A program made the translations under genes and the position numbers. Source: Clostridiales bacterium CHKCI001 (GTDB lineage: Bacteria > Bacillota > Clostridia > Lachnospirales > Lachnospiraceae). From it: DNA of 64,000 bases. The notes under the pieces were generated by a model. That model saw nothing but the letters and a program-made list of their open reading frames with translations, made no database searches and was not told the DNA's origin. Within the stretch, counting starts at the first letter, position 1, and each line of letters begins with the position of its first letter. The DNA is taken from assembly GCA_900045905.1 (NCBI GenBank), contig FCNS01000038.1, positions 186,001 to 250,000 on the forward strand, in the 5' to 3' direction. Below are positions 1-8,900 of this stretch, piece by piece.

Positions 1-336
1 GATATAAACAAAGTATCCAATATTATATTTGCGGAAAACGTCCAGAATTTTTTGATATTCTTCTTCGCAAACTTTATAGTCTTCTAGCTTATAACGACAA
101 GAACCCAAGGCAGCGGAAGGGGTTTGACAGAGTAAATTGATGGCATCCGTATTAGGAATTTTTTCTGTCAAGTTAACAAAAGTCTCCTTCATTACTCCTT
201 CAATTCCATTGAAAGCGCCATAAACCGTATCGATTTGTTCACTAATTTGAGCTTGAGATAATACTCCTGCTAAAGTGGCATTGATTGCTGCCGTAGGACC
301 GCCAGATTGACCTACCAGTAAATTTTTTTTCGTCAT
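1..336 (-). CDS. pfp: Phosphofructokinase family protein (probably PPi-dependent), N-terminal part
   Basis: Only the first 112 codons are inside the window; the rest lies beyond position 1. The protein begins MTKKNLLVGQSGGPTAAINA, the nucleotide-binding start of the phosphofructokinase fold (GGPTAAIN). The enzyme phosphorylates fructose 6-phosphate to the 1,6-bisphosphate in glycolysis, in the cytoplasm. The GGPTAAIN form resembles the clade usually annotated as diphosphate-dependent, but the donor-deciding residues further on are not visible, so ATP use cannot be excluded. The ATG at 336 is preceded by a GAGAGGAG ribosome binding site. A promoter lies just upstream, and the gene diverges from the glycosylase gene. 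Confidence 0.8.
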   Translation of the reverse strand, partial: MTKKNLLVGQSGGPTAAINATLAGVLSQAQISEQIDTVYGAFNGIEGVMKETFVNLTEKIPNTDAINLLCQTPSAALGSCRYKLEDYKVCEEEYQKILDVFRKYNIGYFVYI

Positions 337-377
337 CTAGTAGACTCCTCTCAATTGTATAATTGTTGTATATATTG

Positions 378-406
378 ATTATAACATATTTCAAATGTAC
401 TGACCA
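378..406 (-). promoter_or_regulatory. Putative sigma-A promoter of the phosphofructokinase gene
   Basis: On the minus strand a -35 box TGGTCA (401-406) and a perfect -10 box TATAAT (378-383) are separated by 17 bases, about 40 bases ahead of the start codon. The -10 is exact and the -35 matches 4 of 6. Confidence 0.45.
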
Positions 407-443
407 CAAAAAAATAAGAAAGGGAATAGGAAAATAAAAAATT

Positions 444-1256
444 ATGATAAAAGAAGTAATTCCATATATGGACTTAAAACAAATTTGTTACTCTGGACAA
501 TGCTTTCGAATGAATGAATTAGAAGCAAATAAGTATGAGTTAATCGCATTGGGACGTTATTTGGAAATAGAACAAAATGGAGAAGAATTTTTCTTCTCAT
601 GTGATGAAAAAGAATTTGAATCAATATGGGCAGATTATTTTGATCTGAAAACGGATTATGAAGGAATCATGAATCATATTGAAAAGGAGGATAACTATTT
701 AAGAGAAGCCGCAAAATTGGGAAGAGGGATTCGGATTTTACGTCAAGATTTATGGGAGATGATTATAACATTTATTATTTCACAACAAAACAATATTCCA
801 AGAATCCGTAAATGTATTAATCTAATTTGTGAACAATATGGAGAGGAAAAGAAGACAGATAAGGAGAAACGATATTACGATTTCCCAACACCAGAGGCTC
901 TTGCTAATGCGAGTGAAGAAGAATTAAAAGCATGTAATTTAGGGTATCGGAGTCGTTATATTAAAAGGACTGCGTGGAGTGTGGTGCATAATGAAATTTG
1001 TCTACCAGAACTTTATACAATGAATCATACGGACGCGAAAAAGGCATTATTAAAGCTATATGGAGTGGGAAATAAAGTAGCAGATTGTATTTGTCTGTTT
1101 GCACTACATCATGTAGAAGCATTTCCAATTGATACTCATATACAGCAAGTTTTAAACAGAGAATATCCAAATGGTTTTAATTTGGAACATTATAAAGAAT
1201 ATGCAGGAATTTTACAGCAATATATGTTTCATTATGAAATTAATAAAGATAAATAA
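444..1256 (+). CDS. ogg: 8-oxoguanine DNA glycosylase/AP lyase, OGG1 type
   Basis: This 270-residue protein is an HhH-GPD base-excision repair enzyme that removes 8-oxoguanine and nicks the abasic site. The helix-hairpin-helix LYGVGNK (205-211) carries the catalytic lysine K211, followed by VADC as in OGG1 (KVADC). The catalytic aspartate D230 sits in FPIDTHI. The N-terminal part (about 1-90) fits the OGG_N beta domain. Length matches bacterial OGG1 homologues. No clear promoter was found in the short divergent gap before the phosphofructokinase gene; the start ATG follows a weak AGGAAAA stretch. It appears to be a single-gene unit. Confidence 0.9.
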   Translation: MIKEVIPYMDLKQICYSGQCFRMNELEANKYELIALGRYLEIEQNGEEFFFSCDEKEFESIWADYFDLKTDYEGIMNHIEKEDNYLREAAKLGRGIRILRQDLWEMIITFIISQQNNIPRIRKCINLICEQYGEEKKTDKEKRYYDFPTPEALANASEEELKACNLGYRSRYIKRTAWSVVHNEICLPELYTMNHTDAKKALLKLYGVGNKVADCICLFALHHVEAFPIDTHIQQVLNREYPNGFNLEHYKEYAGILQQYMFHYEINKDK

Positions 1257-1586
1257 GAATTATAGTTTTGTAGATAAAATGAGACTTTTAAAGGAATAGA
1301 ATAAATGAAAAGATTGTTAAATAATCTTATAGTCAATAATTCATGAAAGACTAAGATTTATAAGAAAGAAAAATTGTAGAAATAATACAGAAAATATATT
1401 CGATAACTTGATGTATCAATGTTATAAATGTAAAAAATACACAAAAAACTATGATTTTTACAGTGATTCTATTATAATTCCACTATCAAACAGGAGAGAA
1501 TCTGTGATAAACTAAAAACATGAAATACACAAGGACTTAAGAGTTAAAAAAACTAGTGCTTGTAGAAAGAAAGGATGAGAAGAAGT
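1257..1586. other. AT-rich intergenic region
   Basis: No ORF with a ribosome binding site, no RNA family and no clear rho-independent terminator was seen. A TATAAT-like hexamer occurs near 1471-1478 and may serve the GH85 gene, but no convincing -35 partner was found. Confidence 0.4.
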
Positions 1587-4500
1587 ATGAAAGGAAAAAA
1601 TGCAAGAAAGAGAAGAGCGCTGCTTGCTGTGTTTATGGCATTTACGATGACTGCTAGCATCGGTGCCTATGCACAGCCAGCGATTTCTTCTACTGTACAG
1701 GTTGCTGCACAAAATTCAGGGGGATATGCAGTGACTCCAGAGGCAGGCGTAGATATGAAGATGGACAACCATCCAGAATCTTCTTATTGGTTCCCAGAAG
1801 ATCTATTAAATTGGAATGCGGCAGAAGATCCAGATCTAAAGTATAATGTATCTACCGTTCCTCTAGCAACACGTGTAGACAACTCAAAGTTGAAAACAGT
1901 AAATGAGACGCAAAATAATGATACAAAGATGCTTGCAATCTCCATTATGAATGGAAGCACAAGCGGTAACCTGCCACATGGAAGCAATACATTTGGTGCA
2001 CATACATTTAGTTATTGGCAGTATGTGGACACATTGGTATACTGGGGCGGTTCTTCTGGTGAAGGTTTAATTGTTACACCATCTCCTGATGTAACGGATG
2101 CAGCTCATACAAATGGTGTTCCAGTTTTAGGTACAGTATTCTTCCCTCAGATGGAACATGGAGGAAAGATTGAATGGTTGGATACCTTCTTGCAAAAAGA
2201 TGAAAATGGCAACTTCCCAATCGTAGATAAGTTAGTTGAAGTAGCTCATACATATGGATTTGATGGATGGTTCATTAATCAAGAAACACAGGGAGATAGT
2301 GATGGTAATGAACTGAAAAAAGAACATGCAGATCTGATGCAGGAATTAATTAAACAATTAAAAGAAAAAGGTTCTGATTTAGAGATTTTCTGGTATGACT
2401 CCATGACCAAAGATGGAAAAATGGCATGGCAGGGAGCTTTAAATGAGAATAACTCTGTATTTATGATTGATGAAGAAGGAAATCGTCTTGCAGATGAAAT
2501 GTTCCTAGATTTTAGATGGGGATATAGTGCAAATCAAGATAATGATCTTTTAAGAGTTTCCAGAGAAAATGCAGAAAAACTTGGAATTAATCCTTATGAT
2601 ATTTATGCGGGAATTGATGTTCAGGCAAATGGATACAATACAGATGCTCGTTGGGGATTATTAGAGAGAGAAGATGGAAGCACAAATGTTTCTCTTGGAT
2701 TATATTGCCCAAGCTGGACATACTTTAGTGCTCAGACAAAAGAAGATTATGAAAAGAATGAAAGTATACTCTGGGTCAATGAAGCAGCGGATCCATCACA
2801 GAGTATTAAACCAGAAAACAGTGGAGTAAATAACGAAGTACAAGCTTGGAGAGGTGTTTCTACTTATGTTGTAGAAAGAACAGCTGTTACATCACTTCCT
2901 TTGATTACTAACTTTAATATTGGTAATGGTGAGAATTTCTTTAAGAATGGTCAGAAGATTTCCGAAATGGATTGGAACAACCGTAGTGTACAAGATATTA
3001 TGCCAACTTATCGCTGGTTAATTACAAATGAAGGTTCTAATACATTAACTGGTAATATTGATTATGATGATGCTTATTATGGTGGTAACTCCATTAAGTT
3101 TGTTGGAGCATTAGAAGCTGGTAAGAAATCTGAAATTAAATTATATAGCTCAGAATTAGCATTAGAAGCTGGTTTAACCTGTACAACAACTGCAAAAGCT
3201 TCAAATGGAAATGCTAACTTAAACCTTGTACTTGAATTATCCGATGGTACAAAACAAGTTGTTACAGCAGATAAAGCAATTGGTGCAGATTGGACAACGG
3301 TTTCCTATGATCTTTCTAGTTTAGCAGGAAAGACAGTAACTTCCATTGGATATGAATTATCTTCTCCAGAAGCTGCAACGGATGTTAAAGTTAATCTTGG
3401 AAACTTAACAATTGCAAATACGGATTCTGTTGCAAAAGCAACAACTGCAAAGGACATCGTAATTGAAGACAGCCAGTATGATGCAGATGAAATGTGTGCT
3501 GGTATCCGTATGAGCTGGACTGGTGATGAAAATGCAGATTACTATGAAGTATATCGTGTAAATGAAGATGGAACGAAGATGTTCTATGGAATCACAAATG
3601 TATCTAATATCTTCTTAAATGCATTTGAACGTCGTGACAGTGAAGCATCTGTTAAATTTGAAGTAGTTCCATATGATGCATTAGGTAATGCAGGAACTTC
3701 TGCAACAACTACAATGCAATGGCCAGAATTAACAAGACCAGAAGCTAGCTTTACTGCATCTAAGACTCTGATTAGTGTTGGAGAATCCGTAACATTTACA
3801 AGTACATCTTCCAAGAATACAGAAGCTGTAAAATGGAATATGCCAGGTGCAAGTATTGAAACAAGTACAGACAATACTGTTACAGTAACTTATGATAAAG
3901 CAGGCGTTTATGATGTTTCATTAAGTGCAACGAATGATAAAGGCGGTACTATTGCAAAACAGACAGGTATGATTATCGTTACAGATAAGGTAAGTGAGGG
4001 ATTAACAAATCTGTCCTTGAATAAAGCTACAACTGCTGATGCATATGTAAGTGACGCAGAAGCACCACAATTTGCAGTAGATGGAGATAAGTCCAAGAAA
4101 TGGTGTGCAACAGGAAAGGCACCTCACTGGATTACAATTGATTTAGGAGAAACTAAGACAGTTAGCGAAGTTAGCATTACTCATGCACAAGGCGGCGGAG
4201 AAGGTGCTGACATGAATACAATGGAATATATCATTTCTGTAAGTAATGATGGAGAAAACTTTACCGATCTGACTCATGTAACAAAGAATAAGGCTGGAGA
4301 AACAACAGATGCGTTTAAACCGGTAGAAGCAAGATATGTAAAGCTTACAGTTGTGAAGCCAACGCAAGGCTCCGATACTGCTGCCAGAATTTATGAAATT
4401 ACTGTAAATGGATATGATGGACCAAAGAGTGACTTGACAGCACCAGTAGAAGAACCATTAGCAATTTCTTATCGTACTCATGTACAAAATGATGGATGGC

Positions 4501-5336
4501 AAGACTTTGTATCCAATGGAGAAATGTCTGGAACAAAGGGCAGAGGCTTACGATTAGAAGGTATTGAAATTCGTCTGGACAATAATACAATTGGTGGTAG
4601 TGTAGAATATCGTACCCATGTACAGAACGAAGGCTGGCAAGACTATGTGGCAGACGGTGCAATGTCTGGAACAAAGGGTAAGAGCCTGAGACTGGAAGCA
4701 ATTCAAGTTCGTCTGACAGGAGAAATGGCAGAGAAGTATGACATTTATTATCGTACTCATATTCAAGATAAAGGATGGCTTGGATGGGCAGTGAATGATG
4801 GTAAATCAGGAAGTGCTGGATTGTCCAAGAGATTGGAAGCAATTGAAATTCGTCTGGTAGAAAAAGGCGGTGCAGCACCTGGAAGTACCGATAATGCTTA
4901 TCTGACCAATAAAAAAGAAGCAAATCCAACCATTAGCTATCGTACGCATGTACAGAATGAAGGCTGGCAAGATTATGTAGCAGGCGGAGAATTATCTGGA
5001 ACAAAAGGTAAGAGCCTGAGATTAGAAGCAATCCAGATCAAAGTAAATGGAGATGGATTGAGCGGTGGTGTAGAATACTCTACTCATGTACAGAACGAAG
5101 GCTGGCAGGCTTACGTATCTGATGATGCAATGTCTGGAACAAAGGGTAAGAGCCTGAGATTAGAAGCAATCAAGATTCGTCTGACAGGAGAATTAGCTCA
5201 GAAATACAGCGTAGAATATCGTACGCATGTACAAAACGAAGGCTGGAAGAATTGGGTAAAAGACGATGCAGTATCTGGTACAACAGGTAAGAACCTGAGA
5301 TTGGAAGCAATTGAAATCCGTCTGGTAAAAAAATAA
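1587..5336 (+). CDS. Secreted GH85 endo-beta-N-acetylglucosaminidase with ChW repeats
   Basis: A secreted enzyme of about 1249 residues that should cleave the chitobiose core of N-glycans outside the cell. Order: signal peptide (about 1-30), GH85 catalytic domain (about 90-440) with the signature GFDGWFINQE, catalytic N231 and E233; a beta-sandwich region (about 480-610); an FN3-like domain (about 635-710); a PKD domain (about 718-798); an F5/8 type C (discoidin) domain (about 808-944); then six ChW repeats in two groups of three (about 959-1105 and 1118-1249), each with YRTHVQ..GW and RLEAI. ChW repeats are the only visible surface-retention module; there is no LPXTG motif. An in-frame ATG at 1575 lies directly against the AAGG site, so 1587 (11-12 base spacing) is preferred. 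It converges with the next gene, which shares its C-terminus. Confidence 0.9.
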   Translation: MKGKNARKRRALLAVFMAFTMTASIGAYAQPAISSTVQVAAQNSGGYAVTPEAGVDMKMDNHPESSYWFPEDLLNWNAAEDPDLKYNVSTVPLATRVDNSKLKTVNETQNNDTKMLAISIMNGSTSGNLPHGSNTFGAHTFSYWQYVDTLVYWGGSSGEGLIVTPSPDVTDAAHTNGVPVLGTVFFPQMEHGGKIEWLDTFLQKDENGNFPIVDKLVEVAHTYGFDGWFINQETQGDSDGNELKKEHADLMQELIKQLKEKGSDLEIFWYDSMTKDGKMAWQGALNENNSVFMIDEEGNRLADEMFLDFRWGYSANQDNDLLRVSRENAEKLGINPYDIYAGIDVQANGYNTDARWGLLEREDGSTNVSLGLYCPSWTYFSAQTKEDYEKNESILWVNEAADPSQSIKPENSGVNNEVQAWRGVSTYVVERTAVTSLPLITNFNIGNGENFFKNGQKISEMDWNNRSVQDIMPTYRWLITNEGSNTLTGNIDYDDAYYGGNSIKFVGALEAGKKSEIKLYSSELALEAGLTCTTTAKASNGNANLNLVLELSDGTKQVVTADKAIGADWTTVSYDLSSLAGKTVTSIGYELSSPEAATDVKVNLGNLTIANTDSVAKATTAKDIVIEDSQYDADEMCAGIRMSWTGDENADYYEVYRVNEDGTKMFYGITNVSNIFLNAFERRDSEASVKFEVVPYDALGNAGTSATTTMQWPELTRPEASFTASKTLISVGESVTFTSTSSKNTEAVKWNMPGASIETSTDNTVTVTYDKAGVYDVSLSATNDKGGTIAKQTGMIIVTDKVSEGLTNLSLNKATTADAYVSDAEAPQFAVDGDKSKKWCATGKAPHWITIDLGETKTVSEVSITHAQGGGEGADMNTMEYIISVSNDGENFTDLTHVTKNKAGETTDAFKPVEARYVKLTVVKPTQGSDTAARIYEITVNGYDGPKSDLTAPVEEPLAISYRTHVQNDGWQDFVSNGEMSGTKGRGLRLEGIEIRLDNNTIGGSVEYRTHVQNEGWQDYVADGAMSGTKGKSLRLEAIQVRLTGEMAEKYDIYYRTHIQDKGWLGWAVNDGKSGSAGLSKRLEAIEIRLVEKGGAAPGSTDNAYLTNKKEANPTISYRTHVQNEGWQDYVAGGELSGTKGKSLRLEAIQIKVNGDGLSGGVEYSTHVQNEGWQAYVSDDAMSGTKGKSLRLEAIKIRLTGELAQKYSVEYRTHVQNEGWKNWVKDDAVSGTTGKNLRLEAIEIRLVKK
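4461..5333 (+). repeat. Six tandem ChW repeats, two triplets
   Basis: Each unit is about 45 codons and carries YRTHVQNEGW, SGTKGKSLRLEAI and a closing IRL. Repeats 1-3 and 4-6 are separated by a Gly/Ala/Thr-rich linker. Units 1-2 are almost identical at DNA level to the C-terminal end of the opposing gene (about 6082-6352), so the two arms form an inverted repeat. Confidence 0.85.
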
Positions 5337-5414
5337 AACATGATACCAAACGAAGCTATTCTAAAAATGTGATTCAGAGAGTGTAAAACTTTTTCTGTAA
5401 ATAGTGTTTTGAAG

Positions 5415-5455
5415 GGTCTTCTATGATAAAATAAAAATCATAGGAGACCTTTTAT
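5415..5455 (+). terminator. Rho-independent terminator after the GH85 gene
   Basis: A 13-bp stem (GGTCTTCTATGAT with ATCATAGGAGACC, one G-U pair) and an AT-rich loop are followed by TTTTATT. It lies 80 bases after the stop codon. Confidence 0.85.
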
Positions 5456-5456
5456 T

Positions 5457-5588
5457 ATGGTAAGAGAAAAGAAATGGGTACATATTTCCATATGATAGAT
5501 TTTATTTTTGTTGGTACTGCTACGCTCAACTTTTGGAATAGAATCAGAATTTCCTAGTAATAACACAAGTACAAATACGATAAAGTAA
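5457..5588 (+). pseudogene. Possible degraded micro-ORF with two in-frame stops
   Basis: An ATG 10 bases after AGGAGA opens the frame MVREKKWVHISI, then TGA TAG, then ILFLLVLLRSTFGIESEF and onward to TAA at 5586-5588. The frame continues through the double stop with a charged start, a hydrophobic run and a Ser/Thr/Asn-rich tail, as in a small exported or membrane peptide, and a terminator follows at once. This may be a broken gene, two unrelated short frames, or chance. The supposed ribosome binding site lies inside the upstream terminator stem, which argues against expression. Confidence 0.2.
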
Positions 5589-5635
5589 AGGCAGGGACGT
5601 TGCGCTTGGGGAGGATTGTCATTCCTGCCTTTTTT
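5587..5635 (+). terminator. Second terminator-like hairpin
   Basis: AAAGGCAGG pairs with CCTGCCTTT around a 28-base loop and is followed by six T. It starts at the stop codon of the possible micro-ORF. Confidence 0.55.
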
Positions 5636-5643
5636 CATGTCAT

Positions 5644-5787
5644 TATTTAGAACTAGGATTTGCTGATCTCATTGGTGCCGTGATACTCACCTTTCAACGA
5701 TAACTTCCATAAAATCTTCTACTTCGCATAAACTGATGCAGTTCCTTTTTTAGATTGTTGACTGTCTTGCATTCTTATCAAAGTATC
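5644..5787 (-). other. Intergenic stretch with a possible coding remnant
   Basis: Read on the minus strand, one frame gives a run with NNLKKELHQFMRSRRFYGSY, then a stop, then ITAPMRSANPSSK. It has no start codon with a ribosome binding site and was not recognised. It may be a decayed gene fragment. Confidence 0.15.
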
Positions 5788-5876
5788 AAAAAAATGATAC
5801 ACCCAAGGTGCTGAAAATCAGTCTGTCGCATAGTTTGGATGCACCTACGACTTTATTCGGCACCTTTAGTGTATCA
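5788..5876 (-). terminator. Terminator of the 1251-residue surface protein gene
   Basis: On the minus strand TGATACACTAAAGGTGC pairs with GCACCTTGGGTGTATCA (two mismatches) around a loop of about 45 bases and is followed by seven T. It lies 65 bases beyond the stop codon of the minus-strand gene. Confidence 0.75.
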
Positions 5877-5941
5877 CTTGTTAGTGAATTACTAGTATCT
5901 AATTTTCATTTATTTTAGTAGGATATTCTCATGATTATCTG

Positions 5942-8900
5942 TTATTTTTTTACCAGACGGATTTCAATTCCCTCTAGTCGCAGGCTCTTACCCTTTGTTC
6001 CAGACATTGCATCATCTCTTACCCAGTTCTGCCATCCTTCATTTTGTACATGTGTACGATATTCTACACTGTATTTCTGAGCTAATTCTCCTGTCAGACG
6101 AATCTTAATTGCTTCTAATCTCAGGCTCTTACCCTTTGTTCCAGACATTGCACCGTCTGCCACATAATCTTGCCATCCTTCATTTTGTACATGCGTGCGG
6201 TATTCTACACTGCCGCCAATTGTATTGTTGTCCAGACGAATTTCAATACCTTCTAATCGTAAGCCTTTACCCTTTGTTCCAGACATTTCTCCATTGGATA
6301 CAAAGTCTTGCCAGCCATCATTCTGTACATGGGTACGATAGGAAACTTGGATTGCTTGTTCTACTGGCTTTTTCTCTAAAGCCTCCGCTGCACCATTCAA
6401 ATCATTCAAAGCATTATCGACTTCTTCTTGTGTCACATTTGCATTTGCAAGTACCTCTTTTGCTACCTCTAATGCCTTTGCAAACACCTCAAAACTCTCT
6501 GCTGTATAATCATCTTTAGAATATGTATCGAATGTATTTACTGCGCTTTCCAAAGCTGACTTGTCTACTGTTCCTACCACAATTTCGCTACTTCCATCTG
6601 GATTGCCTTTTCCGCCAATTATAACTGGATTTGTCGTTTTTACGATTACATCTTTGCTGACAGCATCTCCGCCTTTTCCTTGGATTCCTAGTGACAGATT
6701 AGAATCTCCGCCTTTGCTTTCTAATTCTGCTACCGAAACAATTCCTGTTCCGTCAATTCCTACTCCACCGTATCCTCCAGAACCATTTCCGCCATGTGCA
6801 ATTAACGTTCCTTCTCCAGAAATCACTCCATTATTCAAAATGACACCAGTTCCTCCGTTAAATGCTGGAAGATAATCTCCTCCACCAATGGCCGTTAATG
6901 TACTTCCCTTTGTGATCTCTAATTCTCCATTTACCTGAATTGCATTCTGTCCTGGTTCTTCACCATTTCCTGCTTCTCCAGTAATCACATTTGTGCCTTC
7001 TACTGTAACATGTCCATTGACAATTACAACTGTGTCTACAACTGGTTTTTGAGAGCCATCTGATAAATATCGACCGTTTGAAACGAGGTCTGCATTTTTC
7101 ATAACACTTCCATCATTTAATGTCACAGTATCGGTTACTGCTGCATTATTTTTCATAGAAAATGTTCCGCCATTTACTTCCATAGCTCCATATGCAACAG
7201 AATCACTTAATGTTAAAGAAGCACCTTCTTCTACAATAATTTTTACACTGCTATAAATTTTGATATTTTCCAGTGTCAAATCACAGCCTGCTGGTACTAC
7301 TAATGTATCACTTCCAACTGCTTCATTATTCCCGATAATTCCATACAGACCAGATTCATGAGAACCATAAATTGTCTTCAAAGAGACTGGAATAACTGCA
7401 TGATCACTATTCCAAATTTCATATGGCTCCATATCCCATGTCTCTGCTTTTGGATCTAATGTTTCAAGCTGTCCTTTTAACGTCTCTTTTCCTGTATATA
7501 TACGCAGTTCTTTGATTTCACTTGTAATAGACTGTCCCTTATCCGTTAAAGTCACAGTTACTTGATATGTACCTGCATTTGCGGCATCTCCTGCAACGAC
7601 TACACTGTCATATAACCAATATGCCTGCATACCGCTTCCTTCTGGAGATAATGAAACATCTAATTTTGCATCTGCATTTGCAGCATCCTGAATATAGTCA
7701 TAATAATTTACTTTATTGCCATTTTCATCTGTAACATAAACTGTTAAATAATTCTGATACTGCGTTTGTCCTGTTGTTACACAATCCAATTCTCCCTCTA
7801 ATGTAACACCAATCTTTTTATTTACTGTAATTTGAATTTCCTGTACTGCCTCTTTTTCATCCTTTGCAGATGCAGAAACAGTTACTGTTATCGTTCCTTC
7901 CTTAGTTGGTGTACCAGACAAAATAAGCGTTCCATCCTCTACTTTTGCTTCAATTCCAGAATCGGATGGCTCTACAGAGGCTGTAACTTGCGCTTCTTTT
8001 TTATTAGTGCCACTCAGTTCATAAGCTACTTCTCGGTGATACTCAGTTCCTTTTACTGCATCGTTTAACATTGTTTCCTTTACAATCAGCCCAAGAGGAA
8101 TATAAGTTTCTGCTGGTGTACCAATATTTTCTGGCTCTTTTGTTCCATTGATATATTCTGCGGAACCATTGTTTTCAATTATTCCATTTTCAAATGTACA
8201 GTTATTAAATACTGCCGACCCATTATTTATAATTGTAGATGAGAAGCTACAATTTTCGAATGTTACTTGTGCGTCTTTTGGAATTTCAATGCTTTTCTCT
8301 GTCATATTGAAATCAATACTTCTTACCGTTGTCTTGCTTCCGTTTTCAAAACGGAATGTATCTCCTTGAATATTATTTCCTACACTCTGTACTTTTTCCT
8401 GATCATACATAAAGTTCTTTTCCCAGCCAGTAAACAGTTTGACCTGTGCTGGAAGTACTGTTTGACCTGTAGAAGACATTCTCCATGCAAGCTTTACTAC
8501 ATCCGATGTTCCTAGCTGTTGTTCCAAAATTACATCTAAGTTCTGGTATGCGCTGGAATCAATAATAAGTTCTCCCCCTACTGGTGTTTCTGGCTTTGCT
8601 ATATTTTCTGGTTCCTGTGTCGTTCCAGTATATTCAGCAGAACCATTATTTTCAATCTGTCCGTTTTCGAATGTACAATTATGGAATACCGCTGTTCCAT
8701 TATTTACGATTGTACTATTAAACGTACAGTTCTCAAATGTTACAGTCACTCCTTCTGGAATTGTGATACTCTTTTCTGGCATTCTAAATTTAATGTTCTT
8801 TACGGTTGTATTACTTCCACCTGCAAACGTAAATGTATCCCCGTCAATATTATTTCCAAGTGTTCTCTCAGTTTCTCCCTCTTCTGCAAAAATACTTCCT

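Noticed and set aside
4399-4929. A 176-codon open frame on the minus strand inside the GH85 ChW region
   Set aside because: It is the antisense shadow of tandem repeats; no ribosome binding site, and it reappears as a shadow in the other ChW gene (6109-6519).
4461-5333. Regular repeats considered as a CRISPR array
   Set aside because: The periodicity is that of protein repeats in frame, with no conserved 25-40 base direct repeat and unique spacers.
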